64,000 nt of DNA from AP-15 sp963700195 (GCA_963700195.1 CAVOWQ010000033.1:124001-188000), one strand, 5' to 3'; positions 17,342 through 26,191 are shown, numbered from the stretch's first letter. The notes: generated by a model not told the origin, from the sequence alone. A program made the numbers and translations.

Positions 17342-17379
17342 AAACGTATACGGTTACCGCGGAAAACGGAGTGTCAGAG

Positions 17380-18123
17380 ATGGCGAAGCAGGCTGAACCG
17401 ATTATCTGCCGATTCTATCAGCTCATCCCCGACGCTCCGGCTCCGCGGCCGGCCGACCGCTCGGCCGATGGCATGCTTCCGATGCGGGGCTATCGCTATT
17501 GCGAAGCAGTCGCTAGCGCTTCCGCGTTCGGGTGGTACATCTATCCGCCGCTGAATTTCAGCTTGGTGTGGGATGGCGTCGAAATCGCCTGGACTTACGC
17601 AAGCGCAGAGGATTGGTACCCGTTGCGGGGGGCTCAGTTTCCGGGGTTTCGACAATTATTCGAGGAAACAGCACCCGATCCGGTCAAACCTTTGGCCCCG
17701 CCTTTTCTGACCGTCTCGCGCGAGCCCGGCGTCGTACAGATCTGGAGCGGCTACCTGGCGCGGACAGCCCCGGGTTGGGCGTTGCTTTCCCGGGGACCCG
17801 CCAACATTCCCCGAACCCAAGGCTACGAGCATTTCGAAGGCATCATCGAGTCCGAAACCTGGTTCGGTCCGCTCTTTACCAACATTCGACTGACGCGCAC
17901 AAACTCGCCGGTCGAGTTCCACGTCCGTTATCCGCTGTTTCAGGTGCAGCCGCTGTTGCGCGAATGTTACTCGCAGGCTTCCTTCGAGGTCGTCGGCTTG
18001 CCGGAAATGAGCGCGGCCGATTGGCAAAGTTTTGAGGCGACTATGAAACCCAACACCGATCAGATGCGGATGCTAGGACATTACGCCGTAGGTACACGAC
18101 GGCGAAGCCGAAAGAAGTCATGA
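17380..18123 (+). CDS. Conserved protein of unknown function (DUF6065-like)
   Basis: A 247-residue soluble protein. I recognise the pattern loosely as the DUF6065 family, on memory only. It has a proline/aromatic-rich N-terminal half (FYQLIPDAPAPRPADRS, MRGYRYCEAVASASAFGWYI, YPPLNFSLVWDGVEIAWTY) and a C-terminal half with repeated beta segments (SRGPANIPRTQGYEHFEGII, WFGPLFTNIRLTRTNSPVEF), ending in a basic tail (RRRSRKKS). There is no signal peptide, membrane segment or known catalytic motif. The start is ATG 17380 or GTG 17371; the ACGGAG just upstream fits ATG. It follows the repeat-protein gene, suggesting a functional pair (inference). Confidence 0.75.
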   Translation: MAKQAEPIICRFYQLIPDAPAPRPADRSADGMLPMRGYRYCEAVASASAFGWYIYPPLNFSLVWDGVEIAWTYASAEDWYPLRGAQFPGFRQLFEETAPDPVKPLAPPFLTVSREPGVVQIWSGYLARTAPGWALLSRGPANIPRTQGYEHFEGIIESETWFGPLFTNIRLTRTNSPVEFHVRYPLFQVQPLLRECYSQASFEVVGLPEMSAADWQSFEATMKPNTDQMRMLGHYAVGTRRRSRKKS

Positions 18124-18190
18124 AGGCAGTCTGCGGGTGGTGACCAGGACTCCCCTGCAACCAACCCTGACCCCAAGCGATCCAGAAGAG

Positions 18191-19063
18191 CTAAGGGGCG
18201 ACTTTCGGCTGCGCCGTTAACGATGCGGGTACGGCGCTCAACAGGCAGCTCAACAGGATGGCAACGACGCCGAGCCAACTAAGCAAATCGGGAGTCTCAC
18301 GGAATAAAACGACACCACCGATAATTGCGATGACCAGACGGAGCAATGTATATGGCCCGAGACTCGAAGCACTCGCGTTTCGTACAGCCACGATTCCTAG
18401 GTACATCCCGATGGGCCCGAATATTAAGACGCCGGACAGCCAAGGCCAGACTTCGGGCTCCGGCAGCGTTGTCATAGCCAGAACCGGAAGGTTGCATATG
18501 ACGGCAATGGCATTGACGTAGAACATTGTTGTCAAGTCGGAATCGCCTCCGGGGCGTTGCAGATATTTGTTCAGCACGAAAGCGAGGCCGTTGAAGCTTG
18601 TGCCGAGCAAAGCGGCCAGATAAACGATGTTTCGGTCGAGAAAAGCTGGCTTCACGATCAGTAGAGCGCCAACAGTACCGATCGAAGTTGCAATCCATCG
18701 GAGGGTTGTGACACGTTCGTTCAGGATGAGCGCGGAGAATACTGCAATGTAAGCCGCCTGGGTGTAGGAAATCGCGGTTGCGTCAGCGAACGGCAAATGG
18801 GCGAACGAGTACATCAGGACCCAAAGGTATAAGACCGACACAAATCCGCGGAGCAGCTGTAGCGGCAGCTGGTCAGTCTTCATCACCGACCAGCCGGTGT
18901 TCCAGGCGAGGAGACCGACCAGCGTGAGCCCGCCCCCGCTACGCAGCAGCGCAAGCTGCATCGCGGAGCCGCGCGATCCGATGTGATGGATCATCGCAGT
19001 CTCGACCGCGAACAGGATCGCCTGGCCGATCATTAGTCCGACTGCAAGATGCTGGTCTTTCAT
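18191..19063 (-). CDS. EamA/DMT-family transporter
   Basis: A 290-residue integral membrane protein with ten hydrophobic segments in two EamA repeats (about 5-140 and 150-280). The first repeat has the typical SYTQAAYIAVFSALILNERV, the second LGPYTLLRLVIAIIGGVVLF with RE at its end. Such drug/metabolite transporters export amino acids, small metabolites or peptides' precursors; the substrate cannot be predicted. It is convergent with the DUF6065-like gene (68 bp between stops), so co-function with the repeat protein is only positional. A broken N-terminal piece of a related EamA gene lies directly upstream (19064-19353). Confidence 0.88.
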   Translation of the reverse strand: MKDQHLAVGLMIGQAILFAVETAMIHHIGSRGSAMQLALLRSGGGLTLVGLLAWNTGWSVMKTDQLPLQLLRGFVSVLYLWVLMYSFAHLPFADATAISYTQAAYIAVFSALILNERVTTLRWIATSIGTVGALLIVKPAFLDRNIVYLAALLGTSFNGLAFVLNKYLQRPGGDSDLTTMFYVNAIAVICNLPVLAMTTLPEPEVWPWLSGVLIFGPIGMYLGIVAVRNASASSLGPYTLLRLVIAIIGGVVLFRETPDLLSWLGVVAILLSCLLSAVPASLTAQPKVAP

Positions 19064-19353
19064 GATTGCTCCCCAGCACGAGCTTTCGCGCGCCCGCGGC
19101 GAGCGTTCCTCGCGCGCTCAGGTTGTCCGCTTTCCAGGGCGGCGACCGCGACGTGCCGTCGTAAGCGGGCAACGGTCGACCCTGCAATCCCAGCCAAACG
19201 AGCAGCGCCGACATGGCGATGAACCCCCGCGACACCGCGAACGCGAAACGATTCATCGATTCGGTGATAAGTTTCACGAACGAAGCTGCTGCCCCATGTT
19301 CCCGAGATGACGATCAGATTCGCCCACAACCTAGAAGACGGTAAGTCCCCCAT
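19064..19353 (-). pseudogene. EamA transporter N-terminal remnant
   Basis: The minus strand reads MGDLPSSRLWANLIVISGTW and GSSFV, and after a frame change KLITESMNRFAFAVSRGFIA, MSALLVWLGLQGRPLP. This is the first two helices of a DMT transporter (xWGSSF, RF, LRG pattern) followed by nonsense. It directly precedes the intact EamA gene and is probably the rest of a duplicated or replaced transporter. Confidence 0.5.
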
Positions 19354-19499
19354 GCGTCCACCCAAAATCAACTTCGACTGCTCATGCACGATACAGTATG
19401 GGAAAAGCGGCCGGACGATGCGACCGCGGCAGAAACCGATAAAGACGCTGATCAACCGTCCCGATGACGACGGCCAGCAAGAGACGCCGGCCTTCATCG

Positions 19500-19747
19500 C
19501 CCCATGAACGAGCGCCTGCGCCTGGCGAGTGCTGCCGACGCCGGAAATCGGCCAACACTCTGCGGCAGCGGTACTCCTCGCGGTGACGCACAATGGGCTC
19601 ACTCCATTCGGCGCCGAGGCGATCCGGGCGTGTCGCTGCCTCGGATACGTATGCGATGGGGCACATGCGACCGAGGACACCGTTAAGCAGGCGACCAAAC
19701 TGGCAATAAAACCCCTGTTGCTCTCACACGTCACCGGCGTTTACTAG
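19500..19747 (+). pseudogene. Peptidase M19 (membrane dipeptidase) fragment
   Basis: The plus-strand frame contains VTHNGLTPFGAEAIRACRCL and DGAHATEDTVKQATKLAIKP, then LLLSHV. This resembles the M19 renal-dipeptidase-like block (NGLTxFG, the zinc-ligand region D-x-A/S-H-A, and PxxxSH). Only about 60 residues survive; the N-terminal HxD and the C-terminus are missing. It lies among other remnants between 19064 and 20298. Confidence 0.45.
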
Positions 19748-19863
19748 TGTTGGCTAATCGCACCCATGTGATTGTCGCTTGAGCGCGTGTCGCTACTCGG
19801 CATTTGGTGGATCATAGTCGCTCGGCCAGCCCGACGCTCTCGCATTGTTGAGTGCACCCCCTA

Positions 19864-20039
19864 GTGTGCCGTCTCTGAAACAGGATTACTCTGTGGCGGG
19901 AGCGCGGCGAGCGCCTGTCTGGCAGCATCGATCTTGCGCAGGATGTCTTGGCCCTTGGCTTTCCGAACGTAGCGTCGAGGATTGTCGTTGCGATATCATC
20001 AACACCAAACCTTGTAATGCTATTTTGGAGACGGCACAC
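19864..20039 (-). mobile_element. 176-bp MITE derived from the IS630 element
   Basis: The element begins GTGTGCCGTCTCTGAAACAG, continues with about 120 bp almost identical to the right end of the IS at 11599-12771 (inverted), then jumps to the left-end sequence ATCATCAACACCAAACCTTG and closes with the left inverted repeat. TA dinucleotides flank it at 19862-19863 and 20040-20041. It keeps both transposase-recognition ends but lacks nearly all of the transposase gene, so it is an internally deleted, non-autonomous copy. Confidence 0.9.
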
Positions 20040-20298
20040 TAATATGCGAATAGGTCCGCACAAGGCGCTTGCGTCGCGCCGGCCTTGCCGATAGCGTGGG
20101 GCCATGGCAAAAATAAGGGCTATGTGTGGCCCCTGCCCCATGGCGCGATTTTGGTACCGCCGGTACATGTAGGCGGACTAGGATCGCGCTTGCGCGTTTT
20201 TCCCGAAGCCGCCCCACCGAGGCGGCTTTCGTGTTTCATGCTCTTGCTGATCCGAATGTCGCCGATGGTGAAGCGGCTTCCAACCTAGGAGGTGATGC

Positions 20299-21726
20299 AT
20301 GACCAGAGCGGTTCTTACTTCGGGCAACGGATGGTCCCCCGACAGCTGGCGAGGTCTGCCGATCCGGCAGGTGCCCGGCTATTCGGATGAGGCGGCGCTC
20401 GCGCGGGTCGAGGAGACTTTGCATCGGTTTCCGCCGCTGGTCTTCGCCGGCGAGGCGCGGCGCCTCAAGGAGCGGCTCGCAGCAGTGGCGGCCGGGAAAG
20501 CCTTTTTGCTGCAGGGTGGCGACTGCGCCGAGAGCTTCGCCGAATTCCATCCGAACAACATTCGCGACATGTTCAAGGTGCTGCTGCAGATGGCGGTCGT
20601 GCTGACCTTTGGCGCCGGCTGCCCGGTGGTCAAGCTGGGCCGCCTCGCCGGCCAGTTCGCCAAGCCCCGCTCTTCGGATACCGAAACCCAGGATGGCCGC
20701 ACCTTGCCGTCCTATCGCGGCGACATCATCAACAGCCTCGAATTCGACGACAGGGCGCGCGAGCCCGATCCTCAGCGCATGGTGCAGGCCTACAGCCAAT
20801 CCGCCGCCACCCTCAACCTGTTGCGCGCCTTCGCCCAGGGCGGCTATGCGGACCTGCACCGGGTCCATGCATGGAACCAGGATTTCGTCGCCGACTCGCC
20901 GCAAGGCGAGCGCTACCGGGCACTCGCCGACCGCCTCACCGAGACATTGGATTTCATGGCGGCCTGCGGGCTCAACTCGGAAACGACGCCGCAGATCCGC
21001 GAAACCGAGTTCTATACCTCCCACGAGGCCCTGTTCCTTTCCTATGAAGAGGCCCTGACCCGGATCGATTCGACGACCGGCGACTGGTACGACTGCTCCG
21101 CACATCTGGTGTGGCTCGGCGACCGCACGCGTCAGGTCGACGGCGCCCATGCCGAATTCCTGCGCGGCATCGAAAATCCGATCGGCATGAAATGCGGGCC
21201 GAGTTTGGAGCCCGACGATCTGTTGCGGTTGACCGATCGGCTCAACCCGCAGAACGAGCCGGGCCGGCTGACCCTGATCACCCGCATGGGGGCCGACAAG
21301 GTCGAGGCGCGGCTGCCCTACCTGATCCGCGCCGTCCAGCGCGAGGGCCGCGAGGTCGTGTGGTGCTGCGATCCGATGCACGGCAACACCGTCACCTCCT
21401 CGAACGGGTACAAGACCCGTTCCTTCGATCGCATCCTCGACGAGCTGCATGGCGCCTTCGCGATCCATGCCGCCGAGGGAAGCTATGCCGGCGGCGTGCA
21501 TTTCGAGCTGACCGGGCAGAACGTCACCGAATGCATCGGCGGCTCCCAGGCAATCAGCGAAGCCTCGCTCGCCGACCGCTATTTGACGCATTGCGACCCG
21601 CGGCTCAATGCGACCCAGGCGCTCGAGCTGGCCTTCGAGATTGCCGAGGTCCTGAAGCGCGCGCGGCAGGGCAGAGCGAATGGCGACGCGGTCGGTGCCG
21701 CCACCCGGCTCGCCGCGGCCTTTTAG
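20299..21726 (+). CDS. aroF: Class II DAHP synthase
   Basis: 3-deoxy-7-phosphoheptulonate synthase of the plant/actinobacterial class II type, 475 residues. It condenses phosphoenolpyruvate and erythrose-4-phosphate in the first shikimate-pathway step. Landmarks: LLQGGDCAESFAEF (70-83) with the metal-ligand Cys76, VKLGRLAGQFAKPRSS, RVHAWNQDF, HEALFLSYEEALTR, MKCGPSLEPDDLL, LITRMGADKVEARLP, CCDPMHGNT and GGVHFELTGQNVTECIGG. A perfect ribosome binding site (AGGAGGTGATGC) precedes the ATG. A single gene followed by a stem-loop repeat and the nicotinate phosphoribosyltransferase gene. Symbol by analogy with alphaproteobacterial class II enzymes (also called aroG or aroH). Confidence 0.95.
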   Translation: MTRAVLTSGNGWSPDSWRGLPIRQVPGYSDEAALARVEETLHRFPPLVFAGEARRLKERLAAVAAGKAFLLQGGDCAESFAEFHPNNIRDMFKVLLQMAVVLTFGAGCPVVKLGRLAGQFAKPRSSDTETQDGRTLPSYRGDIINSLEFDDRAREPDPQRMVQAYSQSAATLNLLRAFAQGGYADLHRVHAWNQDFVADSPQGERYRALADRLTETLDFMAACGLNSETTPQIRETEFYTSHEALFLSYEEALTRIDSTTGDWYDCSAHLVWLGDRTRQVDGAHAEFLRGIENPIGMKCGPSLEPDDLLRLTDRLNPQNEPGRLTLITRMGADKVEARLPYLIRAVQREGREVVWCCDPMHGNTVTSSNGYKTRSFDRILDELHGAFAIHAAEGSYAGGVHFELTGQNVTECIGGSQAISEASLADRYLTHCDPRLNATQALELAFEIAEVLKRARQGRANGDAVGAATRLAAAF

Positions 21727-21732
21727 AGCCCC

Positions 21733-21819
21733 GTCATTGCGAGGAGCAGCGCGACGAAGCAATCTCGGCCTCAGTTGCGCAATGCCCATCGAGGTTGCTT
21801 CGCTCTGCTCGCAATGACA
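21733..21819. repeat. CATTGCGAG...CTCGCAATGACA dispersed inverted repeat
   Basis: The arms GTCATTGCGAGGAGCAGCGC followed by GACGAAGCAATCTC, and GAGGTTGCTTCGCTCTGCTC followed by GCAATGACA, are inverted copies of the very common alphaproteobacterial repeat (cattgcgagcgcagcgaagcaatc). It forms a long imperfect hairpin in the gap between the DAHP synthase and nicotinate phosphoribosyltransferase genes. Confidence 0.8.
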
Positions 21820-21821
21820 GC

Positions 21822-22949
21822 ATGTATCCTATGGACGACGTTGCGGCGCAGACCGACAGTTATTTTTTGAAGACCAAGGCGATCGTCGGGCATTTCGGTG
21901 ACCGCCCGGCAACTTACGCGGTCTTCATGCGCCGTCCGGTGATCTGCGCGCCTCGGTTCGCGGTCGAGTTTCTCGAAAAGATGGCGGCCGAACGCGGCCA
22001 GAATTTCGACATCGAGCTTAGTCACCCCGAGGGGAGTTGGGTCGGCGCCGGCGACCCCATCCTTTACGTGACCGGCTCGCTATTCCATCTCGTCGATCTC
22101 GAAACCGTGCTGCTGCAGAAGCTCGGTCCTGCCTGCGTCGCCGCATACAATGCTTATGCGATGTGCGCCGATTTGCCGAAGGTCGCCTTCATGGCGATGG
22201 ATGCGCGGCACTGCGCCGGCGCCGAGATGGCGTCGTTGATGGCCTACGCCGCTGCCGTCGGCTCGGCGGTCGCGCAGCGCGAAACCGGCGCAATCGGTTT
22301 TGTCGGCTGCGCCGCCGATGCCACCGCCCGGTTTTTCGGGCAGGAGAGAGGCCTTGGGACGATGCCGCACGCGCTCATCGGCTATGCCGGCTCGACCGTG
22401 CGCGCGGCGGAGATGTTCCGCGAGGTCTTCTCGGACGAGCCGATGACCGTGCTGGTCGATTATTTCGGCCGCGAATTGTCAGATGCCGTCGCGGTTGCCA
22501 GGCGCTTCCCGGACCTCGCCGCGGCCGGCCGTCTGGCCGTCCGCATAGATACGCCCGGCAGTCGCTACTGCGAGGGCCTCGACCCGACCCGCTCCTACGA
22601 GGTGCTGGAGCGTCATGCGCCGCATGCGATCCGCGGCTACCGCAGCGAGGAGGAACTGCGCCACCTGGTCGGCACCGGGGTGTCGGCCGCGGCGATCTGG
22701 CTGTTGCGCCGGACCCTGGACGAGGCCGGGTTCACGGCGGTCAAGATCGTGGCAAGCTCCGGCTTTGGCCCGGCGAAATGCCGCATGATGGCCGCCGCAA
22801 ATGCGCCGATCGACACGATCGGCACCGGCTCCTACCTCCCCGAGCTGTGGAGCGAGACCTACGCCACCGCCGACATCATCGCCTATGACGGGGTGCCAAT
22901 GGTCAAGGCGGGGCGCGAATTCCTTTTGCGCCAACGTAAAGACGAATAA
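21822..22949 (+). CDS. Nicotinate phosphoribosyltransferase-family protein
   Basis: A 375-residue cytosolic enzyme of the NAPRTase/quinolinate-PRTase fold, expected to make nicotinate mononucleotide from nicotinate and PRPP in NAD salvage. Evidence: the N-terminal DSYFLKTKAIVGHFGDRPA, SHPEGSWVGAGDPILYVTGS, LVDLETVLLQKLGP, RIDTPGSRYCEGLDP, the phosphate-binding KIVASSGFGPAKCRM and TIGTGSYLP near the end. It is shorter than E. coli PncB (about 400) and belongs to the more divergent group that also contains NAPRT-like proteins of unproven substrate. Start at ATG 21822 (MYPMDD) or 21831; a much longer in-frame extension upstream runs through the DAHP synthase gene and is not real. Confidence 0.87.
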   Translation: MYPMDDVAAQTDSYFLKTKAIVGHFGDRPATYAVFMRRPVICAPRFAVEFLEKMAAERGQNFDIELSHPEGSWVGAGDPILYVTGSLFHLVDLETVLLQKLGPACVAAYNAYAMCADLPKVAFMAMDARHCAGAEMASLMAYAAAVGSAVAQRETGAIGFVGCAADATARFFGQERGLGTMPHALIGYAGSTVRAAEMFREVFSDEPMTVLVDYFGRELSDAVAVARRFPDLAAAGRLAVRIDTPGSRYCEGLDPTRSYEVLERHAPHAIRGYRSEEELRHLVGTGVSAAAIWLLRRTLDEAGFTAVKIVASSGFGPAKCRMMAAANAPIDTIGTGSYLPELWSETYATADIIAYDGVPMVKAGREFLLRQRKDE

Positions 22950-22980
22950 CACGGCGCTTTCGGGTCGATACAGCTTTCCC

Positions 22981-23020
22981 GGAGGTAGTGTCTCACTTGT
23001 TAAAGTGAGACACTACCTTC
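22981..23020. repeat. 18-bp near-perfect inverted repeat
   Basis: GGAGGTAGTGTCTCACTT (22981-22998) and AAGTGAGACACTACCTTC (23003-23020) pair over 18 bp with one G-T, around a GTTA loop. No T-run follows. The core AGTGAGACAC recurs at 39056 beside another repeat, so it may be a mobile-element end or a transcript terminator after the nicotinate gene. Confidence 0.7.
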
Positions 23021-23110
23021 CCGGATGACAAATTCCTGCCGCCCGGCTAAGCTGGCATATTGGGATAAGAAGAGCGGAACAAACCGCCCTAGACGATCTG
23101 GGAGGTCGCC

Positions 23111-24520
23111 ATGGCAGAAGTTCGCCCGATGGTCGGATCGGCAATACCCGCCAGCCTCGTTCTCGGCCGCAAGCTCGACAGCATCCCGTTCAGCGGCTAC
23201 CACGTCCTGATCATTGCCGTGCTGGCTCTCGTCGGCTTTATCGAGGGCTACGATCTGGTGATGACCGGCTCGCTCTTGGTGCTCGCCAAGGGGCCGCTGC
23301 ACCTGACCGACATCGACATCCGTTGGCTCGCCGTCGGCCCGACCTTCATGCTGTGCATCGGCGGCTTTGCGGCGTCGACGGTATCCGATCACTGGAGCCG
23401 CAAGGCGATCATGATGATCGGCGTGATCGCCACGACTTTTTTCACACTGCTGATCCCGCTGGTGCAAACCGCCGAGCAGCTGATCATCGTGCGTCTGCTG
23501 ACGGGCCTTGGCGCAGGCAGCGCGGTCTCTGCGGCGTTCCCGATCGCCGCTGAATTGATGCCGGCGCAGCACCGCCGCACTTACGGGGCCATCTATGAGA
23601 TGGCACTGGCCGCCTCCTTCACGGTGGTGCCGTTCATCGGCGGCCTCCTCGCCGGCAACGAATACGCCTTTCGGTTTCTGGCATTGCCAGGCGGGCTGTC
23701 AATAACCGTCGTGCCGGTGCTGATTTATTTCGTGCTCCCGGAAAGCCCGCGCTGGTACCTGCGCAAAGGCCGGCCGCAGGTCGCTGTCGACATCGTTAAT
23801 CTGATCATCCGTCGCGCCGGCGGCCGGGTATCGCCGCTGACGATGGAGGCGCTCGGCGATCACCACGAAGCCGCCCGCGAGCAGCTGCCGCCTTATTGGG
23901 CGTTGTTCGCCCGCGGTCAAATCCGCTGGACCAGCGTCGGGATTCTGAGCGGCGTGTGCGCCGGGACCGCCTATTTCCTGATTTCGGTGCTGCTGCCGAA
24001 GGCGCTGAACGATCAGGGCTTTGCCTTGAGCGCGAGCTTGGGATTGACCTCTATCGTCTATGCGGCAAGCTTCTTTGGAAAGGGTTTCACCGGCTTCCTG
24101 ATGGAGATCATCGGGCGGCGTTGGACGATCGCTTATGCGCTCACCGGATCCCTGCCGGGCCTCGCGCTGATGCTGCTGGCGCATCGCGCGGGGGACTATG
24201 CGGGCGTGGCGATGGTCGCGGGAGGGCTGATCCTCGGCTTCACCGTGCTGTCGGCCTTCACCGCCACCCGCGTCTATCTCTCCGAGCAGTTCCCGACGGC
24301 GTTGCGAGGGCGCGGCCAGCCCTTCGGCGAGTTGACCGCGCGGCTGTTCGCCGGGGTGCTCGCGCCGTTTCTGATGGAGCCGCACACTGGCTCGGCGCCG
24401 ATATTTTTCGGTACGATCTTGGTCGTCGTGGCAATCGGCGCCTTTATCCCGCTGGCCTTCGGCCGCGAGACCGTCGGCCAGCTCGAAACGGTGACCGAAG
24501 GAGTTCCGGCGCTGGCCTGA
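23111..24520 (+). CDS. MFS transporter, sugar/aromatic-acid type (copy 1)
   Basis: A 469-residue major facilitator with 12 predicted membrane helices. MFS signatures: the GYDLVMTG block in helix 1 with acidic residues (E48, D51), DHWSRKAIMMIGVIA after helix 2, GLGAGSAVSAAFPIAAELMP and YLSEQFPTALRGRG in the second half, as in the metabolite:H+ symporter (AAHS/sugar porter) group. The start ATG follows GGGAGGTCGCC. It is followed after 59 bp by a second, equal-length copy. Likely imports an organic acid or aromatic compound; the substrate is not deducible. Confidence 0.88.
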   Translation: MAEVRPMVGSAIPASLVLGRKLDSIPFSGYHVLIIAVLALVGFIEGYDLVMTGSLLVLAKGPLHLTDIDIRWLAVGPTFMLCIGGFAASTVSDHWSRKAIMMIGVIATTFFTLLIPLVQTAEQLIIVRLLTGLGAGSAVSAAFPIAAELMPAQHRRTYGAIYEMALAASFTVVPFIGGLLAGNEYAFRFLALPGGLSITVVPVLIYFVLPESPRWYLRKGRPQVAVDIVNLIIRRAGGRVSPLTMEALGDHHEAAREQLPPYWALFARGQIRWTSVGILSGVCAGTAYFLISVLLPKALNDQGFALSASLGLTSIVYAASFFGKGFTGFLMEIIGRRWTIAYALTGSLPGLALMLLAHRAGDYAGVAMVAGGLILGFTVLSAFTATRVYLSEQFPTALRGRGQPFGELTARLFAGVLAPFLMEPHTGSAPIFFGTILVVVAIGAFIPLAFGRETVGQLETVTEGVPALA

Positions 24521-24579
24521 CGCGGCGATCGGACACTGAGGCGAGCGGAAAAAGCCGCCGCCAAAATCGGGATGAAGCG

Positions 24580-25989
24580 ATGGCACAAGTCCGCCCGGCT
24601 GGCCCTTTGACAACACCGGCTGGCCACGTGCTGGGCCGCAAGCTCGACAGCATCCCGTTCAGTCCCTACCACATGATGCTGATCGCGGTGTTGGCCCTTG
24701 TCGGGTTTGTCGACGGCTACGACCTCGTGATGACCGGCTCGCTGCTCGTTCTGGCGAAGCAGCCACTGCATCTAGGTCCGTCGGAGACCCGGTTTCTCGC
24801 AATCGCGTCGACGATGATGATCTGCGTCGGCGGCTTCATCGCCTCGGCGATTTCCGACCATTACAGCCGCAAGACCATCATGCTGGTCGGCGTCGCCGGG
24901 TTAACCTTCTTCACCTTGCTTCTCACGCTGGTGCAGACAGGCGAGCAGCTGATCATCGTGCGTCTGCTGACCGGTCTCGCGGGCGGCTTTGCGGTCTTTG
25001 CCCCGTTCCCGATCGCCGCCGAGCTGATGCCGGCGCGGCATCGCCGCACCTTCAGCGCCGTCTATGAGATGGCGCTTGCCTGCTCGTTCGCCGCGCTGCC
25101 TTTCGTAGGCCGTTTGCTCGCCGACAGCCCGCACGCCTTCCGACTGATGGCGCTGCCCGGCGGGCTCGCCTTCTTCGTCATGCCCGCGCTGATCTATTTC
25201 CTCATCCCGGAAAGCCCGCGCTGGTATTTGCGCAGAGGCCTTGCCGAGGCGGCGGTCGACACCGTCAACCGGATCATCCGTGGAGCCGGCAGCCAGGTTC
25301 CGCTCCTGGCGGTTGGAGGGCTTGGGGGCATCGGTGAGACGGCGCGCGAAGAGCTGCCGCCCTATGCGGCGTTGTTCCACCGCGGGCAACTGCGCTGGAC
25401 GGCAATCGGGATTTCGAGCTATGTCTTCGCCGGCACCGCATTTTTTCTGATCTCGGTCCTGTTGCCGAAGGCTCTGGTCGATCAGGGCGGCGCCGTAACC
25501 TTGAGCTTTGGCGTGACCTCGCTGGTATTCGCCGCGAGCATACCGGGAAAGGGGTTCACCGGTTTCTTGATGGAGATCATCGGGCGGCGCTGGACGATCT
25601 TCTATGCCCTCGCCGGCTCGCTGCCCGGCCTTTTCCTGATGATGATGGCGCACCGCGCAGGACCCTACGCGACGGTAGTGCTGGTCACGGGCGCGCTGAT
25701 GACCGGCTTTACCGCGCTGTCGGCGGCGACTGCCTTCCGGATCTACCTCTCCGAGCAATTCCCGACGGCGCTGCGCGGGCGCGGACATGCGTTTGGCGAG
25801 TTGACGGGACGAATCTTTTCGGGGGTGCTGGCGCCCTTCCTGATGGCGCCGTACACGGCCTCGCCGGCGATCTTTTTCGGCACGATATTGGTCGTTGTGA
25901 CGATCGGCGCCTTCATCCCGCTGGTCTTTGGCCGCGAGACCGTGGGGCAACTCGAAACGGTCACAGAAGGAGTTCCGGCGCTGGCCTGA
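24580..25989 (+). CDS. MFS transporter, sugar/aromatic-acid type (copy 2)
   Basis: A 469-residue paralogue of the preceding gene with the same length and order of motifs: LGRKLDSIPFSPYHMMLIAV, GYDLVMTGSLLVLAKQPLHL, DHYSRKTIMLVGVAG, IAAELMPARHRRTFSAVYEM, YLSEQFPTALRGRGHAFGEL, ending RETVGQLETVTEGVPALA exactly as copy 1. Divergence is concentrated in the loops and helices 7-11. The ATG at 24580 is the start; the frame is open far upstream through copy 1 but only in the wrong reading frame of that gene. A tandem duplication, perhaps with a changed substrate range. Confidence 0.88.
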   Translation: MAQVRPAGPLTTPAGHVLGRKLDSIPFSPYHMMLIAVLALVGFVDGYDLVMTGSLLVLAKQPLHLGPSETRFLAIASTMMICVGGFIASAISDHYSRKTIMLVGVAGLTFFTLLLTLVQTGEQLIIVRLLTGLAGGFAVFAPFPIAAELMPARHRRTFSAVYEMALACSFAALPFVGRLLADSPHAFRLMALPGGLAFFVMPALIYFLIPESPRWYLRRGLAEAAVDTVNRIIRGAGSQVPLLAVGGLGGIGETAREELPPYAALFHRGQLRWTAIGISSYVFAGTAFFLISVLLPKALVDQGGAVTLSFGVTSLVFAASIPGKGFTGFLMEIIGRRWTIFYALAGSLPGLFLMMMAHRAGPYATVVLVTGALMTGFTALSAATAFRIYLSEQFPTALRGRGHAFGELTGRIFSGVLAPFLMAPYTASPAIFFGTILVVVTIGAFIPLVFGRETVGQLETVTEGVPALA

Positions 25990-26191
25990 CGGGAGCGCGC
26001 ACTTCAGGCCGATAGAAAAAGAAACGAGCGCCGCTCGCGCCTAAGTAACTGCCACCAGTACCACCCGAAAGCGGCCCCGTTACCGTGGCTGTGACGGATT
26101 TTTGACCTTCCACCGGTGAGGGGACTTCAGCATTTGGCCACAATTGAGTGGCATTCATGTCGGTGATCGAAAATAGGGGGCCGATAGAGCG

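Noticed and set aside
20236..21789. 517-codon open frame on the minus strand across the DAHP synthase
   Set aside because: It is the antisense shadow of a strongly conserved enzyme, common in GC-rich DNA, and shows no domain pattern.
25961..26158. 65-codon minus-strand frame after the second MFS gene
   Set aside because: No start signal or recognisable pattern; the Gly-rich stretch looks like random GC-rich sequence.
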